From: BJHL01 sp040378885
GTDB lineage: Bacteria; Planctomycetota; Phycisphaerae; Phycisphaerales; UBA1924
NCBI GenBank assembly: GCA_046316615.1
Contig: JBKDAN010000031.1
Span: 62,001-126,000 of the forward strand
Length of the DNA stretch: 64,000 nt
Direction: 5' to 3'
The translations under genes and the position numbers were made by a program. Positions 17,653 through 26,286 of this stretch are shown here, piece after piece. The notes below the pieces were generated by a model. The model was not told where the DNA came from, did not search any database, and was given only the letters and a program-made list of their open reading frames with translations. Position 1 is the first letter of the stretch. Each line of letters begins with the position of its first letter.

Positions 17653-19749
17653 CTAACTGAGCACTTGGTAGACGATCAACGCCGCGAGGTAGGCGACGCC
17701 GCACATCCACGCCAGTTGGATGCCAGCCCACTTGAGCCCCCCCGCTTCTTTGGCGGTGACGGCGAGCGTGGGCAGGCACTGCATGGCGAGCACGAAGTAG
17801 ACAAGCAGGCTCCAACTGACGGCGGGGGTGAAGATGGGCGTGACGCCATCGGCGCGGGTGGCGGTCGCAATGCGCTGCATCGCGGTTTCGCTCTCCGCGT
17901 CGTCGCTGCCGGTGGTGATGACGGCCATGGTGCTGGCGAAGACTTCGCGGGCGGCGAAGCTGGCGAGGACGCCGATGGAGAGTTGCCAGTCGTAGCCCAG
18001 CGGAGCAAAGACAGGTTGCACGGTCTTGCCCAATCGGCCCAGGAAGCTGTGAGCAGTAGCAGCGCTGTTGTGCTTCTCGTCGGCGACGGTTTCGAGCGTG
18101 AGAGCGAGTTCTTCGCGCTGCTGGGGCGTCAGAGCAGCCGGCGCGACTTGTTCTTTGGTGAAGGGATTGGTGATGGCGCTGGGCGTGGCACTTGGTGCAG
18201 CAGCGACATCGCGCAGTGAAGCGGCTTGCTCGCGCATCGTGGTGACGGCCGCGGGCTCGGTTGTGAGCTTGGGGTAGCTGCTGAGCCACCAGAGCACGAT
18301 GCAGATCGCGAGGATCATCGTGCCCGCTTTCTTCATGAACATCCAGCCGCGATCCCACGTGGTCATGAGGGCGGTCTTGATGCTGGGCATCTTGTAGGTG
18401 GGAAGCTCAAGGGCCATGGCGCGGGCCTTGCCCTTGAGAATGGTGCGGCGAGCGACCAGTGCGCTGAACATGCCGGCGCCCGCGCCCAGCGCGTAGCAGC
18501 CGATGAAGGCGAGGGCCTGCATGGCGGGCTTGCCCGGGAAGAGCAGCGTGGTGAGCAGCACGTAGACGGGGATACGCGCGGAGCAGCTCATGAAGGGCGC
18601 GACGAGGATGGCGGCGAGGCGCTCTTTGGTATCCGGAATCGCACGGGTGGCCATGATGCCGGGCAGTGCGCAGGCGTGGCTGCTGAGAAGGGGTACGAAG
18701 GCGTAACCACTGAGACCAAAGGGACGCATGAAGCGATCAACGAGGAATGCCGCGCGGGCGAAGTAGCCGGTGTCTTCCAGCAGGCTGATGAGGAAGAAGA
18801 GCAGCATGATCTGCGGGAGGAAGATGACGGTGCTGCCCACGCCTGCGACGACGCCGTTGGTGATGAAATCGCTGAGAATGCCGGGCGGGAGTTTGGCTTG
18901 CAGCCACGATGTGGTGGTGCCGAAGATGGTTTCGATGAGGCCCATCGGAATGGCGGCAAGGCTGAAGATGGTGTAGAACAGCCCGAACATGATGGCGCCG
19001 AAAACAGCAAGCCCGAGCACGGGATGGGTGAGCACGCGATCGATGCGGTCGGTGCGTTCGCCGGCGCGGACGGCTTGAGCGTTGTCGAGCTTGCCGCCCT
19101 TGGCGCGGGTGCGGGCCATGGCCGCGGCGAAGGTCTGGCTGGCCCAGGCTTCGATGCCTTCTTGCGTGTTGGGGGGCGTGCGATTGCTAAGGGGCACGTC
19201 GCTCTTGCGATTACAGAGTTCCTGCAAACCTTCACCCGTGCGGCCACTGACGGCAACGACGGGGCAGCCCAGTTCGGCGGCGAGTTCGGCGGGGTCGATC
19301 GCGATGCCGCGCTTGCGGGCGAGATCGATCATGTTGAGGGCAACGATCGTGGGCAAGCGGCGGCGAAGGACTTCGCCTACCAGCACGAGGTTGCGCTCGA
19401 GATTGGTGGCATCGACGACGACGCAGACGGCGTCGGGCGCGGCCTGCACCATGCCCGGCGCGGCGAGTGAACCGGCGAGGACGCGGCGGGCGATTTCGGA
19501 TTCGCTGAGCTGGAGTTCGAGCGAATAGATGCCCGGAAGGTCGATGAGATCAACCGCGCCGCCACCAAAGCGCAGGCGACCGACGCGGGCTTCTTGTGTG
19601 GTGCCTGGGAAGTTGCCGGTCTTGTGGCGCAGGCCGCAGAGGGCGTTGAAGAGGGTGGTTTTGCCGGTGTTGGGATTGCCAACGAGAGCGACGCGCGTGG
19701 GCGAAGCGTCGGTGGCGGGCGGGGTGGCGTGGTCGAGCGTGGTCGTCAT
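17653..19749 (-). CDS. feoB: Ferrous iron transport protein B
   Basis: About 698 residues from ATG at 19749; an in-frame GTG at 19815 would add 22 residues and close the gap to feoA to 11 bases. The cytoplasmic G domain has G1 GNPNTGKTT (24-32), G3 DLPGIYSL and G4 NMID, followed by a helical GDI-like spacer. The membrane part shows the two Gate regions (LFYTIFSLAAIPMGLIETIFG; FSALVARRTIL with preceding GCYALGAG) and the hallmark FLPQIMLLFFLISLLEDTGYFARAAFLVDRFMRPFGLSGYAFVPLLSSHACALPGIMATR. A hydrophilic segment (about 520-580) is longer than in E. coli. The C-terminus has FASTMAVITTG and ends in a span. It imports Fe2+ with FeoA, encoded just upstream. Confidence 0.97.
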   Translation of the reverse strand: MTTTLDHATPPATDASPTRVALVGNPNTGKTTLFNALCGLRHKTGNFPGTTQEARVGRLRFGGGAVDLIDLPGIYSLELQLSESEIARRVLAGSLAAPGMVQAAPDAVCVVVDATNLERNLVLVGEVLRRRLPTIVALNMIDLARKRGIAIDPAELAAELGCPVVAVSGRTGEGLQELCNRKSDVPLSNRTPPNTQEGIEAWASQTFAAAMARTRAKGGKLDNAQAVRAGERTDRIDRVLTHPVLGLAVFGAIMFGLFYTIFSLAAIPMGLIETIFGTTTSWLQAKLPPGILSDFITNGVVAGVGSTVIFLPQIMLLFFLISLLEDTGYFARAAFLVDRFMRPFGLSGYAFVPLLSSHACALPGIMATRAIPDTKERLAAILVAPFMSCSARIPVYVLLTTLLFPGKPAMQALAFIGCYALGAGAGMFSALVARRTILKGKARAMALELPTYKMPSIKTALMTTWDRGWMFMKKAGTMILAICIVLWWLSSYPKLTTEPAAVTTMREQAASLRDVAAAPSATPSAITNPFTKEQVAPAALTPQQREELALTLETVADEKHNSAATAHSFLGRLGKTVQPVFAPLGYDWQLSIGVLASFAAREVFASTMAVITTGSDDAESETAMQRIATATRADGVTPIFTPAVSWSLLVYFVLAMQCLPTLAVTAKEAGGLKWAGIQLAWMCGVAYLAALIVYQVLS

Positions 19750-19826
19750 CGGGAGATACCCAAGGGCGCGCAGGAGATAGCTGCGCGCTGAACGCGGGGA
19801 CGAGAGAACATGCACGGAGCCGACGG

Positions 19827-20171
19827 TCAGCGGGCGACTTCGACCATCACATGCTGGGCGAGTTCACGCGAGAGACCGATGCGGCAGGAGCAACTGCCGG
19901 CGAGCGAGGCATCGTCGCGGCAGCAGGCGCTGTCTTCTGACGCGCCGGCCATCACTTCCACGATGCAAGGCTGACCGACACGGCAGACACGAACGAAGGC
20001 AGAGGGACGCAGACCCAGGGCTCGCACATACGCGGCATCGTCGGCGGGCATGCCGGCGGTCATGGCGGCGCAGACGACAGCGGTTTGACCCTCGCGCAAG
20101 GATGCGAGCGAAACGCTCTGCTGCTTGCACTGGCCGGGGTGACATCCGCAGGATTGCTGGGCGTTGTCCAT
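19827..20171 (-). CDS. feoA: FeoA-type SH3-like protein with extra cysteine clusters
   Basis: 114 residues from ATG at 20171. The core (SLASLREGQTAVVCAAM..., DDAAYVRALGLRPSAFVRVCRVGQPCIVEV, RIGLSRELAQHVMVEVAR) is a FeoA domain, the partner of FeoB. The Cys content is unusual: an N-terminal CGCHPGQC motif (about 8-15) and a second cluster (EDSACCRDDASLAGSCSCRIGLS) inserted in the loop before the last strands. FeoC, the usual Cys-containing Feo partner, was not seen in the window. The Cys groups may bind metal or an FeS cluster and supply a redox or iron-sensing role; this is inference. It is transcribed ahead of feoB from the region containing a Fur-like palindrome. Confidence 0.88.
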   Translation of the reverse strand: MDNAQQSCGCHPGQCKQQSVSLASLREGQTAVVCAAMTAGMPADDAAYVRALGLRPSAFVRVCRVGQPCIVEVMAGASEDSACCRDDASLAGSCSCRIGLSRELAQHVMVEVAR

Positions 20172-20257
20172 ACGAGGCTCCGAGAGACGCGAAGGAGATC
20201 GACCGACGAGAGTATTGTAGACAAGCACATCCGCAAAGAAAGGCATTCTGGGTGTAC

Positions 20258-20274
20258 TTGCGACTGAGTCGCAA
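20258..20274. promoter_or_regulatory. Perfect 17-bp palindrome, candidate Fur operator of feoAB
   Basis: TTGCGACTGAGTCGCAA is an exact inverted repeat (8+1+8) located 87 bases upstream of the feoA start. Its half-site spacing and TTG...CAA ends resemble Fur-family boxes of the TTGA-x6-TCAA class. Position upstream of a ferrous-iron importer supports Fur or another metalloregulator. It lies in the 234-base divergent region shared with the DUF58 gene, so it could affect both directions. Confidence 0.6.
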
Positions 20275-20405
20275 CAAGATTAGCCGGGAGGGAGAGCGGG
20301 GCCACAATTACTGAGAAAATTCAAGGAATTGGTAACCCAAACAATTCTCGGCCCTTTGCCGGATGGGCACGAACCGCAGGGCGGGCGCATCCGATAGCAT
20401 TGGGC

Positions 20406-21410
20406 ATGAGTCAATCCGGCTCGGTGCGGCTGCCCGAGCAAGATGCGCAGTTGTATCTCCACCCGCAGACGCTCGCGCGGCTGGGGAGCTTTGAGCTGCG
20501 TGCAAAGATGATTGTCGAAGGGTTTTCTGCCGGGTCGCATGCGAGCCCGTATCAGGGGTTGTCGGTGGAGTTTGCGCAGCACCGGCCTTATGTGGCGGGT
20601 GATGACCTGCGTCACCTGGACTGGAAGGTCTATGGCCGCACGGATCGCCTGCACCTGAAGCAGCACCAGCAAGAGACGACGCTGGACCTTCAGATTCTGG
20701 TGGATAGCTCGGGCTCGATGGCGTTTGGCAGCCGGACGTTTGCGGATGCGAGCGGGGCGGGGCGCGATACATCTATTGATGGGCGCACCAACTGGAGCAA
20801 GTTTGACCACGCAACTGCGCTGGCGGCGGCGCTGGCGTACATCACGCTGCGGCAGGGTGACCGCGTGGGTGTGGTGGTGCACGCGGATGAAGTGCGCGGG
20901 CAGGTGAAGCGATCGAGCAGTCAGGGCACGTGGCGTCAGATCGTGGGTGTGCTCAGCACGCATCCGGTGGAGGCGGTGAATCGCAATCGCAAGGGTGACC
21001 TGCGGCGTGTGATGGACCAGATGCTGGGAAAGACGACCAACCGGTGTCTGGTGGCGCTGATCACGGATGCGTTCTATGAGATTGAAGAGATTCGCGATGC
21101 GCTGGCGCGGCTGAAGTTCGCCGGACATGATGTGATGATCTTTCAGGTGCTGGACAAGGCGGAGGAAGACTTCGCGTTTGATGATGCGGCGCCCTTTGAA
21201 GGGCTGGAAGGCGAAGCGACGCTGCGGATTGATCCGCGTGCGCTGCGCAAGGCGTACATCGAAGCGATGAAGGCGCACAACGCGGAGATTGACCGCATTG
21301 CGCGAGGCTTGGGGTTTGACTACCACAAGGTGAGCACGCACGAGTATCTTGGTCCCACGCTTGCTGCATTCATCGCAAAACGCAACGCATCGATTCGAGG
21401 AGCGAAGTAA
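20406..21410 (+). CDS. DUF58 protein with vWA-type MIDAS
   Basis: 334 residues from ATG at 20406. It has the DUF58 signature RPYVAGDDLRHLDWKVYGRTDRLHLKQHQQE (GD-x3-ID-W-x4-R-x5-K type) followed by a vWA-like strand and MIDAS DSSGSM near residue 101, then a long domain with HPVEAVNRNRKGDLRRVMDQML and ALITDAFYE. DUF58 proteins usually sit beside MoxR AAA+ ATPases and BatA/BatB proteins, acting in folding or activation of envelope or metal-dependent enzymes; no MoxR gene is in this window upstream. It opens the seven-gene operon, with the next gene 6 bases downstream. The MIDAS suggests Mg2+-dependent protein binding. Confidence 0.9.
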   Translation: MSQSGSVRLPEQDAQLYLHPQTLARLGSFELRAKMIVEGFSAGSHASPYQGLSVEFAQHRPYVAGDDLRHLDWKVYGRTDRLHLKQHQQETTLDLQILVDSSGSMAFGSRTFADASGAGRDTSIDGRTNWSKFDHATALAAALAYITLRQGDRVGVVVHADEVRGQVKRSSSQGTWRQIVGVLSTHPVEAVNRNRKGDLRRVMDQMLGKTTNRCLVALITDAFYEIEEIRDALARLKFAGHDVMIFQVLDKAEEDFAFDDAAPFEGLEGEATLRIDPRALRKAYIEAMKAHNAEIDRIARGLGFDYHKVSTHEYLGPTLAAFIAKRNASIRGAK

Positions 21411-21416
21411 GAGCAC

Positions 21417-23753
21417 ATGGCCTTTCTCAATCCCATGTTGCTGTCGCTCGGACTTGCCTGCGTGGCGGTTCCGATTCTCATTCACATTCTGATGCGGCGC
21501 AAGAAGCAGCCCATCGCGTGGGGTGCGATGCAGTTTCTGTTGCAGGCGTATCAGCAGCAGCGCAAGCGGCTGCGGCTGGAGCAGATGTTGCTCTTGGCGT
21601 CGCGGTGTTTGATCATTGCGCTGCTGGCGTTGGCACTGGGCAAGCCTGTGATTGGGTCGATTCGTGAAGGACTTGCGTCGCCTTCTCGCACGTTGTACAT
21701 CGTGATCGACAACAGTTTGACGCAACAGGCATTGCCCAGTGGCGAAGCGAGCGGGTTGGCGCGAGCGAAAGAACAAGCGATCGCCGCACTGAATGAACTG
21801 GACATGCAGCGGGGCGACCGTGCGGCGCTGGTGCTGGCGGGGTCTCCGGTGCAGAGCGTGGTGCTGCCACCTGCGAGCGACCTGGCGCAGGTGCGGCGGC
21901 TGATTGAGCAGACTGAAGCGACCGACAGCGCGGCGGACCTTGCCGGCGCGATGGAAGCCGTGCGCGGGGCGATTGCCAGCGAGCGCGCGGACAGCCAGAG
22001 CGCGGGGACGGATGCGATCATTTACCTTGCCAGCGGCATGCGGGCGGGGAGTGCGAACCTCACGAAGCCTTTGCCCACGGTGGCGACGGACACGGCTGGT
22101 CAGCGGCCTCGCATTTTGGCTACAGCCCCCACTACCACAACCGTTGACAACGTGGCGGTGCGCACGGTCGAGCCACTGCGGGCGCTGGTACTTGCAACGC
22201 GCGAGGGCCAAAGTGGACCCGACGCAGGTGTTGTGCCGGTGCGGGTGGAACTGTCGCGCAGCGGGCCTGGTGTGGGCAGTGCGGGGATTTCTCAGGTAAC
22301 AGTGTGGGCGGCGAATGCGACAGTTGTGACGAACGACACGCCCAGCGAAGATGCGCAGAGGGCAACGGTCAACTGGTCAAACGGGCAGAGCGCGGCCAGC
22401 GTGACGGTGAGCGTGAAGCTGCCGACGACGACGGCGGGCGGCGATGTGCTGCTGCTGGCGCGGTGTGATGCGGATGCGGTGGCGGGTGACAACATCGCCG
22501 CGGCACCGGTGACGCTGCGAGCGGGCGTGAGTGTGGCGGTGGTTGGATCGGTGTCGGCTGCGGGCAACCGGATTGATAGCTTTACGCCGGCGGACTGGTT
22601 CACGCTGGCGCTGGCTCCGGCGGAAGCGCAGGCGTGGCAGCGGCTGTCGGGCGAAGTGCGCGTCAACACGCTGGAGTCTCGCGAACTGCTGGGTGTGGGC
22701 GAAGCGGACGCGCCGGCGAGCGTGCGCGAGGCTGATGCGATCATCGTGACGCAGCCGCATGAACTGGATGATGGGGCGTGGCGACTGCTGCGTGCGGCGA
22801 ACGTGCGCGGCGCGATGCTGCTGATTGTGCCCAGTGATCGCGAGCAGACGCAGTTGTGGGCCGACAATCTGGATGCGACGCTGGGCACCGGCTGGAAGCT
22901 GGCGCGTGAAGCGACCGACGTGCAGCAGGGTGATGAAGGTGGCAGCGCGATCAGTGCGACGACGGCAGCGAGCGCGAGTGATGATCTGCTTGCGCTACTG
23001 CGGCCTGAGTTGCCTGAACTCTTGCGGTCGGTGCGGGTGCAGCGTGTGATGCAGGTGGTGGAAGGGGCGACGGCCGGGCAAGCACTGCTGGGGCTGGATG
23101 GATCGAATCAGCCGCTGGTATTGGCAACGCGGCCTGTGATCGAGAAGTCGCAACCGGGCGGCTGGGTGGTGCTGTGGCTTGCGCCGCCAGCGCTCGCATG
23201 GACAGACTTGCCAGCGAAGCCGCTGATGGTGCCACTGGTGCAGGAACTGGTTCGGCAGGGTGTGGGCAAGAGCAGCAGCTCGCGCGTGAGTGTGGCGGGC
23301 GGCGCCCTTGCGAATGTGCGCGGCGCGACGGAGGGTGCGAAGCAGGTGGTGTGGCGCGAAGATGCGACGGGATTGGATGCGAACCTGTCTGTGCTCAACA
23401 CGGCCGTGATGCCGCGTGCGGCGGGATTGTGGTCGCTGCGTGACGCGGGCGGGCAGCGCATCGCGACGGCGGCGGTGAATGCGAACACGGAAGCGAGCGA
23501 CACGACGGTGACGGATGCGCAAGCGGTTGAAAAGTGGCTTGCGGCGACGGGGGCAGAAGTGACACTGGTCAACGAGCAGGCACAGACGACGGGCGAAGCT
23601 TCGGCGGGCACGCTGGGGACTTCGCGGCAGCCGCCGCCGATTTCGCTGCCGATTTTGATTGCGGCGGCGGTGGTTGCGCTCCTGGAAGCGCTGATGGCGC
23701 GGTGGTTCAGTCACGCGACGGTTGAAAAGGGCGCGGAAGGAGCGACCGCATGA
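21417..23753 (+). CDS. BatA-type membrane protein with vWA-like domain
   Basis: 778 residues. The N-terminal 85 residues match the aerotolerance-regulator (BatA) N-terminal domain: MAFLNPMLLSLGLACVAVPILIHILMRRKKQPIAWGAMQFL with a second span after RLRLEQMLLLASRCLIIALLALALG. The following vWA-like domain (RTLYIVIDNSLTQQ) has a weakened MIDAS, D-N-S-L-T instead of D-x-S-x-S. Residues about 230-560 are beta-rich and extracytoplasmic-looking. Residues about 440-580 contain a glutamine-amidotransferase-like alternation (ADAIIVTQPHELDDGAWRLLRAANVRGAMLLIVPS). A final membrane span is ISLPILIAAAVVALLEALMARWF. It overlaps the next gene as ATGA. Its place between DUF58 and a second vWA protein makes a multi-subunit vWA complex likely. 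Confidence 0.85.
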   Translation: MAFLNPMLLSLGLACVAVPILIHILMRRKKQPIAWGAMQFLLQAYQQQRKRLRLEQMLLLASRCLIIALLALALGKPVIGSIREGLASPSRTLYIVIDNSLTQQALPSGEASGLARAKEQAIAALNELDMQRGDRAALVLAGSPVQSVVLPPASDLAQVRRLIEQTEATDSAADLAGAMEAVRGAIASERADSQSAGTDAIIYLASGMRAGSANLTKPLPTVATDTAGQRPRILATAPTTTTVDNVAVRTVEPLRALVLATREGQSGPDAGVVPVRVELSRSGPGVGSAGISQVTVWAANATVVTNDTPSEDAQRATVNWSNGQSAASVTVSVKLPTTTAGGDVLLLARCDADAVAGDNIAAAPVTLRAGVSVAVVGSVSAAGNRIDSFTPADWFTLALAPAEAQAWQRLSGEVRVNTLESRELLGVGEADAPASVREADAIIVTQPHELDDGAWRLLRAANVRGAMLLIVPSDREQTQLWADNLDATLGTGWKLAREATDVQQGDEGGSAISATTAASASDDLLALLRPELPELLRSVRVQRVMQVVEGATAGQALLGLDGSNQPLVLATRPVIEKSQPGGWVVLWLAPPALAWTDLPAKPLMVPLVQELVRQGVGKSSSSRVSVAGGALANVRGATEGAKQVVWREDATGLDANLSVLNTAVMPRAAGLWSLRDAGGQRIATAAVNANTEASDTTVTDAQAVEKWLAATGAEVTLVNEQAQTTGEASAGTLGTSRQPPPISLPILIAAAVVALLEALMARWFSHATVEKGAEGATA

Positions 23754-26095
23754 GCAGCTTCTTCGACTGGCTGTTTGGCACGCGGACGCTGGGGTTTGGC
23801 GACGAGGGCGTGGAACTGCAGTTTGCGCGGGGCTGGCCCATGTGGGCGTGGGTGCTGATTGCACTGGCGCTGGCCACCTTTGCGGCGATGACGTACGTGC
23901 GGCTCAAGGGTGGCACGAAGGCGCGATTCGCGCTCGCGACGCTGCGGACGCTTGCGCTTTTGGCACTGGCGATGCTGATTGCGGGGCCGCAGCTGGTGAA
24001 GCAGAATGAGCGTGTGGAGCGCGACTGGGTGGTGGTGATGGCGGACCGCAGTGCGTCGATGACGATTGCGGATGCTCCCGGTGCGGGTGGGCGCGTGACG
24101 CGTGAGAGCCAACTGCGTGATGCTTTGGCGGGCGCGAGCGGGACGCTGACGCAACTGCGCGAGCAGCGCAACGTGCTGGGGCTGGGCTTTGACTCGGCGG
24201 CATTTGATTTGACGTGGAACGAAGCGGGCGGCAATGGACCGTTCTCGCTGGTGGAGCCGACAGGCCAGCGCACTGCGCTGGGCACAAGTCTGGAGAGCGC
24301 GATGCGGCGCGTGGCGGCCAAGCCAGTCGCGGGACTGGTGCTGCTGACGGATGGACGGTCGTTTGATGCGCCGTCGCGTGCGCTGGTGCAGCAGTTGCAA
24401 GAGCGCCAGATTGCGGTGTATCCGGTTGCGCTGGGAAGCGCGAGTCCGATTGCAGATGTTGCGGTGTCGCGTGTGGATGCGCCGACGAGCGCTTTTGTGG
24501 GCGACATTGTGCCGGTGAATGTGGATGTGGACGTTGCGGGCGGCACGACGGCGGGCGGACGTGTGCAACTGGTGGATGAGGCAGGACAGGTGCGAGACGA
24601 GAAACCGCTGCCGCCGGCGGACAAGCCGCGTGTAACGCTGAGCAGCAAGGCGGAGACGGCGGGCGCGACGACGTGGCGCGTGCGCGTGATGCTGGATCAG
24701 GCGGATTTGTCAGATGCGAACAACGAGCAGGCGGTGGCGATTGAGCTGGCTGACCGTCCGATTCGCGTGCTGTATATTGACGGCTATCCGCGGTGGGAAT
24801 ACCGATATGTGAAGAATCTGCTGCTGCGAGAAGCAAGCGTGCGCAGCACGATGTTGCTGCTGGCGGCAGAGAAACGGTATATACAGGAAGGCAGTGAACG
24901 CATCACGAGTCTGCCGCGTTCGCAGCAGGAGTGGGCTGCGTTTGATGTGGTGATCTTGGGAGATGTGCGGTCGGCGCTGTTCAGTGAGGAGCAGTTGACG
25001 AATCTGCGTGCTGTCGTGGCGGAGCGGGGCACGGGGCTGCTGTGGATTGGCGGGGAGAGCTTTACGCCTGGATCGTGGGCCGGGACTGCGCTGGCTGATC
25101 TGGTGCCTTTCTCCTTCAGCAGTGACAGTGTGGGCGCGGTGACGCGCTTCACAGAGCCTGTTGTGATGAAGCCGGGTCCGGCGGCGAGTGGGTTTGGCGT
25201 GCTGCAACTGGCCGAGCGCGCGGGAACGGATGAGACCTGGCCTGCAACGTTGAGTGACGCTGGCCTTGGCTGGCCCAAGCTGCACTGGGCGCAGCGCGTG
25301 GAACGCACGCAACTGAAGCCGGCAAGTGAAGTGATCGCGTGGGCGAGCCCGACGCTGAGTGACGCGAACCGGCAGTTTCCGCTGGTGACGACGATGCGAT
25401 ATGGGGCGGGCCGCAGCATCTACATCGCGACAGATGAGACGTGGCGGTATCGCTATGGGCGCGGTGAAGCGCTGACGGAACGGTTCTGGGTGCCCTTGGT
25501 GCGGCTGCTGGCGCGCGGGAGTCTTGGTCGCAGTGGCAAGCCGGCGATGATTGAAGCTTCGCCCCAGACTGCACTGGTGAATCAGCCGGTGCGCATCACG
25601 CTGCGGCTGCTGGATCAGTCGCTGATTGAGCGGCGCGCGGGCGAACTGGAAGTTGCGGTGAGCAAGGGTCAGGATGCGCGGCGGACGCGAGTGACGCTGC
25701 GACCGGAATCGCAGACGCTCGAGAACGCAAGCGTGGCGACATACAGCGGGATGTGGGTACCTGATGAGGCGGGCGCGTTCAGTATTGTGCCCACGGACCC
25801 GGCGCTGGCGGGATTGGAACTGGCGGCGAGCGTGACCGTGCTGCTGCCTGAGGATGAGATGCGGCGGCCGCAGACGGATCATGCGGCGCTGGCGGAACTG
25901 GCGCAAGCGACGGGCGGACGGGTTCTGACAGGGGCAGAGCTGAAGGATTTGGCGACAATTCTGCCCAACCGCGAAGTGCGGCTGCTCGGAACACCTGAAG
26001 TGGAGACGCTTTGGGACAAGCCCATTGCACTGTTGGTGCTGCTGGTGCTGCTGGGCGCGGAGTGGATCGGTCGACGGCTGCTGCGGCTGGCGTGA
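23750..26095 (+). CDS. Large membrane vWA protein with amidotransferase-like domain
   Basis: 781 residues. Two N-terminal spans (WVLIALALATFAAMTYV about 27-45; FALATLRTLALLALAMLIAG about 64-83) precede a vWA domain with an intact MIDAS DRSASM near residue 97 and the downstream TDG motif (LLTDGRSF). A beta domain follows (VDAPTSAFVGDIVPVNVDVDV). Residues about 338-460 form a class I glutamine-amidotransferase-like fold without an evident catalytic Cys (IRVLYIDGYPRWEYRYVKNLL, VILGDVRSALFSEEQLTNLRAVV). The end has a last span (PIALLVLLVLLGAEWIGRRLL). The overall plan matches the large planctomycete vWA/amidotransferase membrane proteins of unknown function. It is translationally coupled to the gene upstream; 191 bases then precede the next gene. 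Confidence 0.85.
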   Translation: MSSFFDWLFGTRTLGFGDEGVELQFARGWPMWAWVLIALALATFAAMTYVRLKGGTKARFALATLRTLALLALAMLIAGPQLVKQNERVERDWVVVMADRSASMTIADAPGAGGRVTRESQLRDALAGASGTLTQLREQRNVLGLGFDSAAFDLTWNEAGGNGPFSLVEPTGQRTALGTSLESAMRRVAAKPVAGLVLLTDGRSFDAPSRALVQQLQERQIAVYPVALGSASPIADVAVSRVDAPTSAFVGDIVPVNVDVDVAGGTTAGGRVQLVDEAGQVRDEKPLPPADKPRVTLSSKAETAGATTWRVRVMLDQADLSDANNEQAVAIELADRPIRVLYIDGYPRWEYRYVKNLLLREASVRSTMLLLAAEKRYIQEGSERITSLPRSQQEWAAFDVVILGDVRSALFSEEQLTNLRAVVAERGTGLLWIGGESFTPGSWAGTALADLVPFSFSSDSVGAVTRFTEPVVMKPGPAASGFGVLQLAERAGTDETWPATLSDAGLGWPKLHWAQRVERTQLKPASEVIAWASPTLSDANRQFPLVTTMRYGAGRSIYIATDETWRYRYGRGEALTERFWVPLVRLLARGSLGRSGKPAMIEASPQTALVNQPVRITLRLLDQSLIERRAGELEVAVSKGQDARRTRVTLRPESQTLENASVATYSGMWVPDEAGAFSIVPTDPALAGLELAASVTVLLPEDEMRRPQTDHAALAELAQATGGRVLTGAELKDLATILPNREVRLLGTPEVETLWDKPIALLVLLVLLGAEWIGRRLLRLA

Positions 26096-26121
26096 CGGCG
26101 TGGTGACGAAACGGTTTGTTT

Positions 26122-26147
26122 CGAATCGGTCCGCTCCGAATCGATCC
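26122..26147. repeat. Short direct repeat in operon-internal gap
   Basis: CGAATCGGTCC (26122-26132) recurs as CGAATCGATCC (26137-26147), one mismatch, with a 15-base period. The repeat lies in the only sizeable gap (191 bases) of an operon whose other junctions overlap or are under 40 bases. It may be a protein-binding site of an internal promoter; this is inference. Confidence 0.4.
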
Positions 26148-26229
26148 AGCACGAGCGGCGAACGTATGTTGTTTGGGTAATGCATGCGCGGCACGGGCGT
26201 AGATGAAGGGCCCAAACCGTGAACTTTGG

Positions 26230-26248
26230 GTTCGGACAGGGTCCGAAC
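26230..26248. promoter_or_regulatory. Perfect hairpin/inverted repeat before the coiled-coil gene
   Basis: GTTCGGAC (26230-26237) and GTCCGAAC (26241-26248) form an 8-bp perfect stem around AGG, 38 bases before the start of the 1247-aa gene. There is no T tract, so it is not a factor-independent terminator. It could be an operator or a 5'-leader structure. Confidence 0.4.
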
Positions 26249-26286
26249 GCGTCGATACAGGTCGTACATTCTTCGCTCGGCCATTC

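Noticed and set aside
18226..19470. Plus-strand open frame of 414 codons inside feoB
   Set aside because: It is antisense to the G domain and membrane core of feoB, which carry strong motifs; the frame has no recognisable family.
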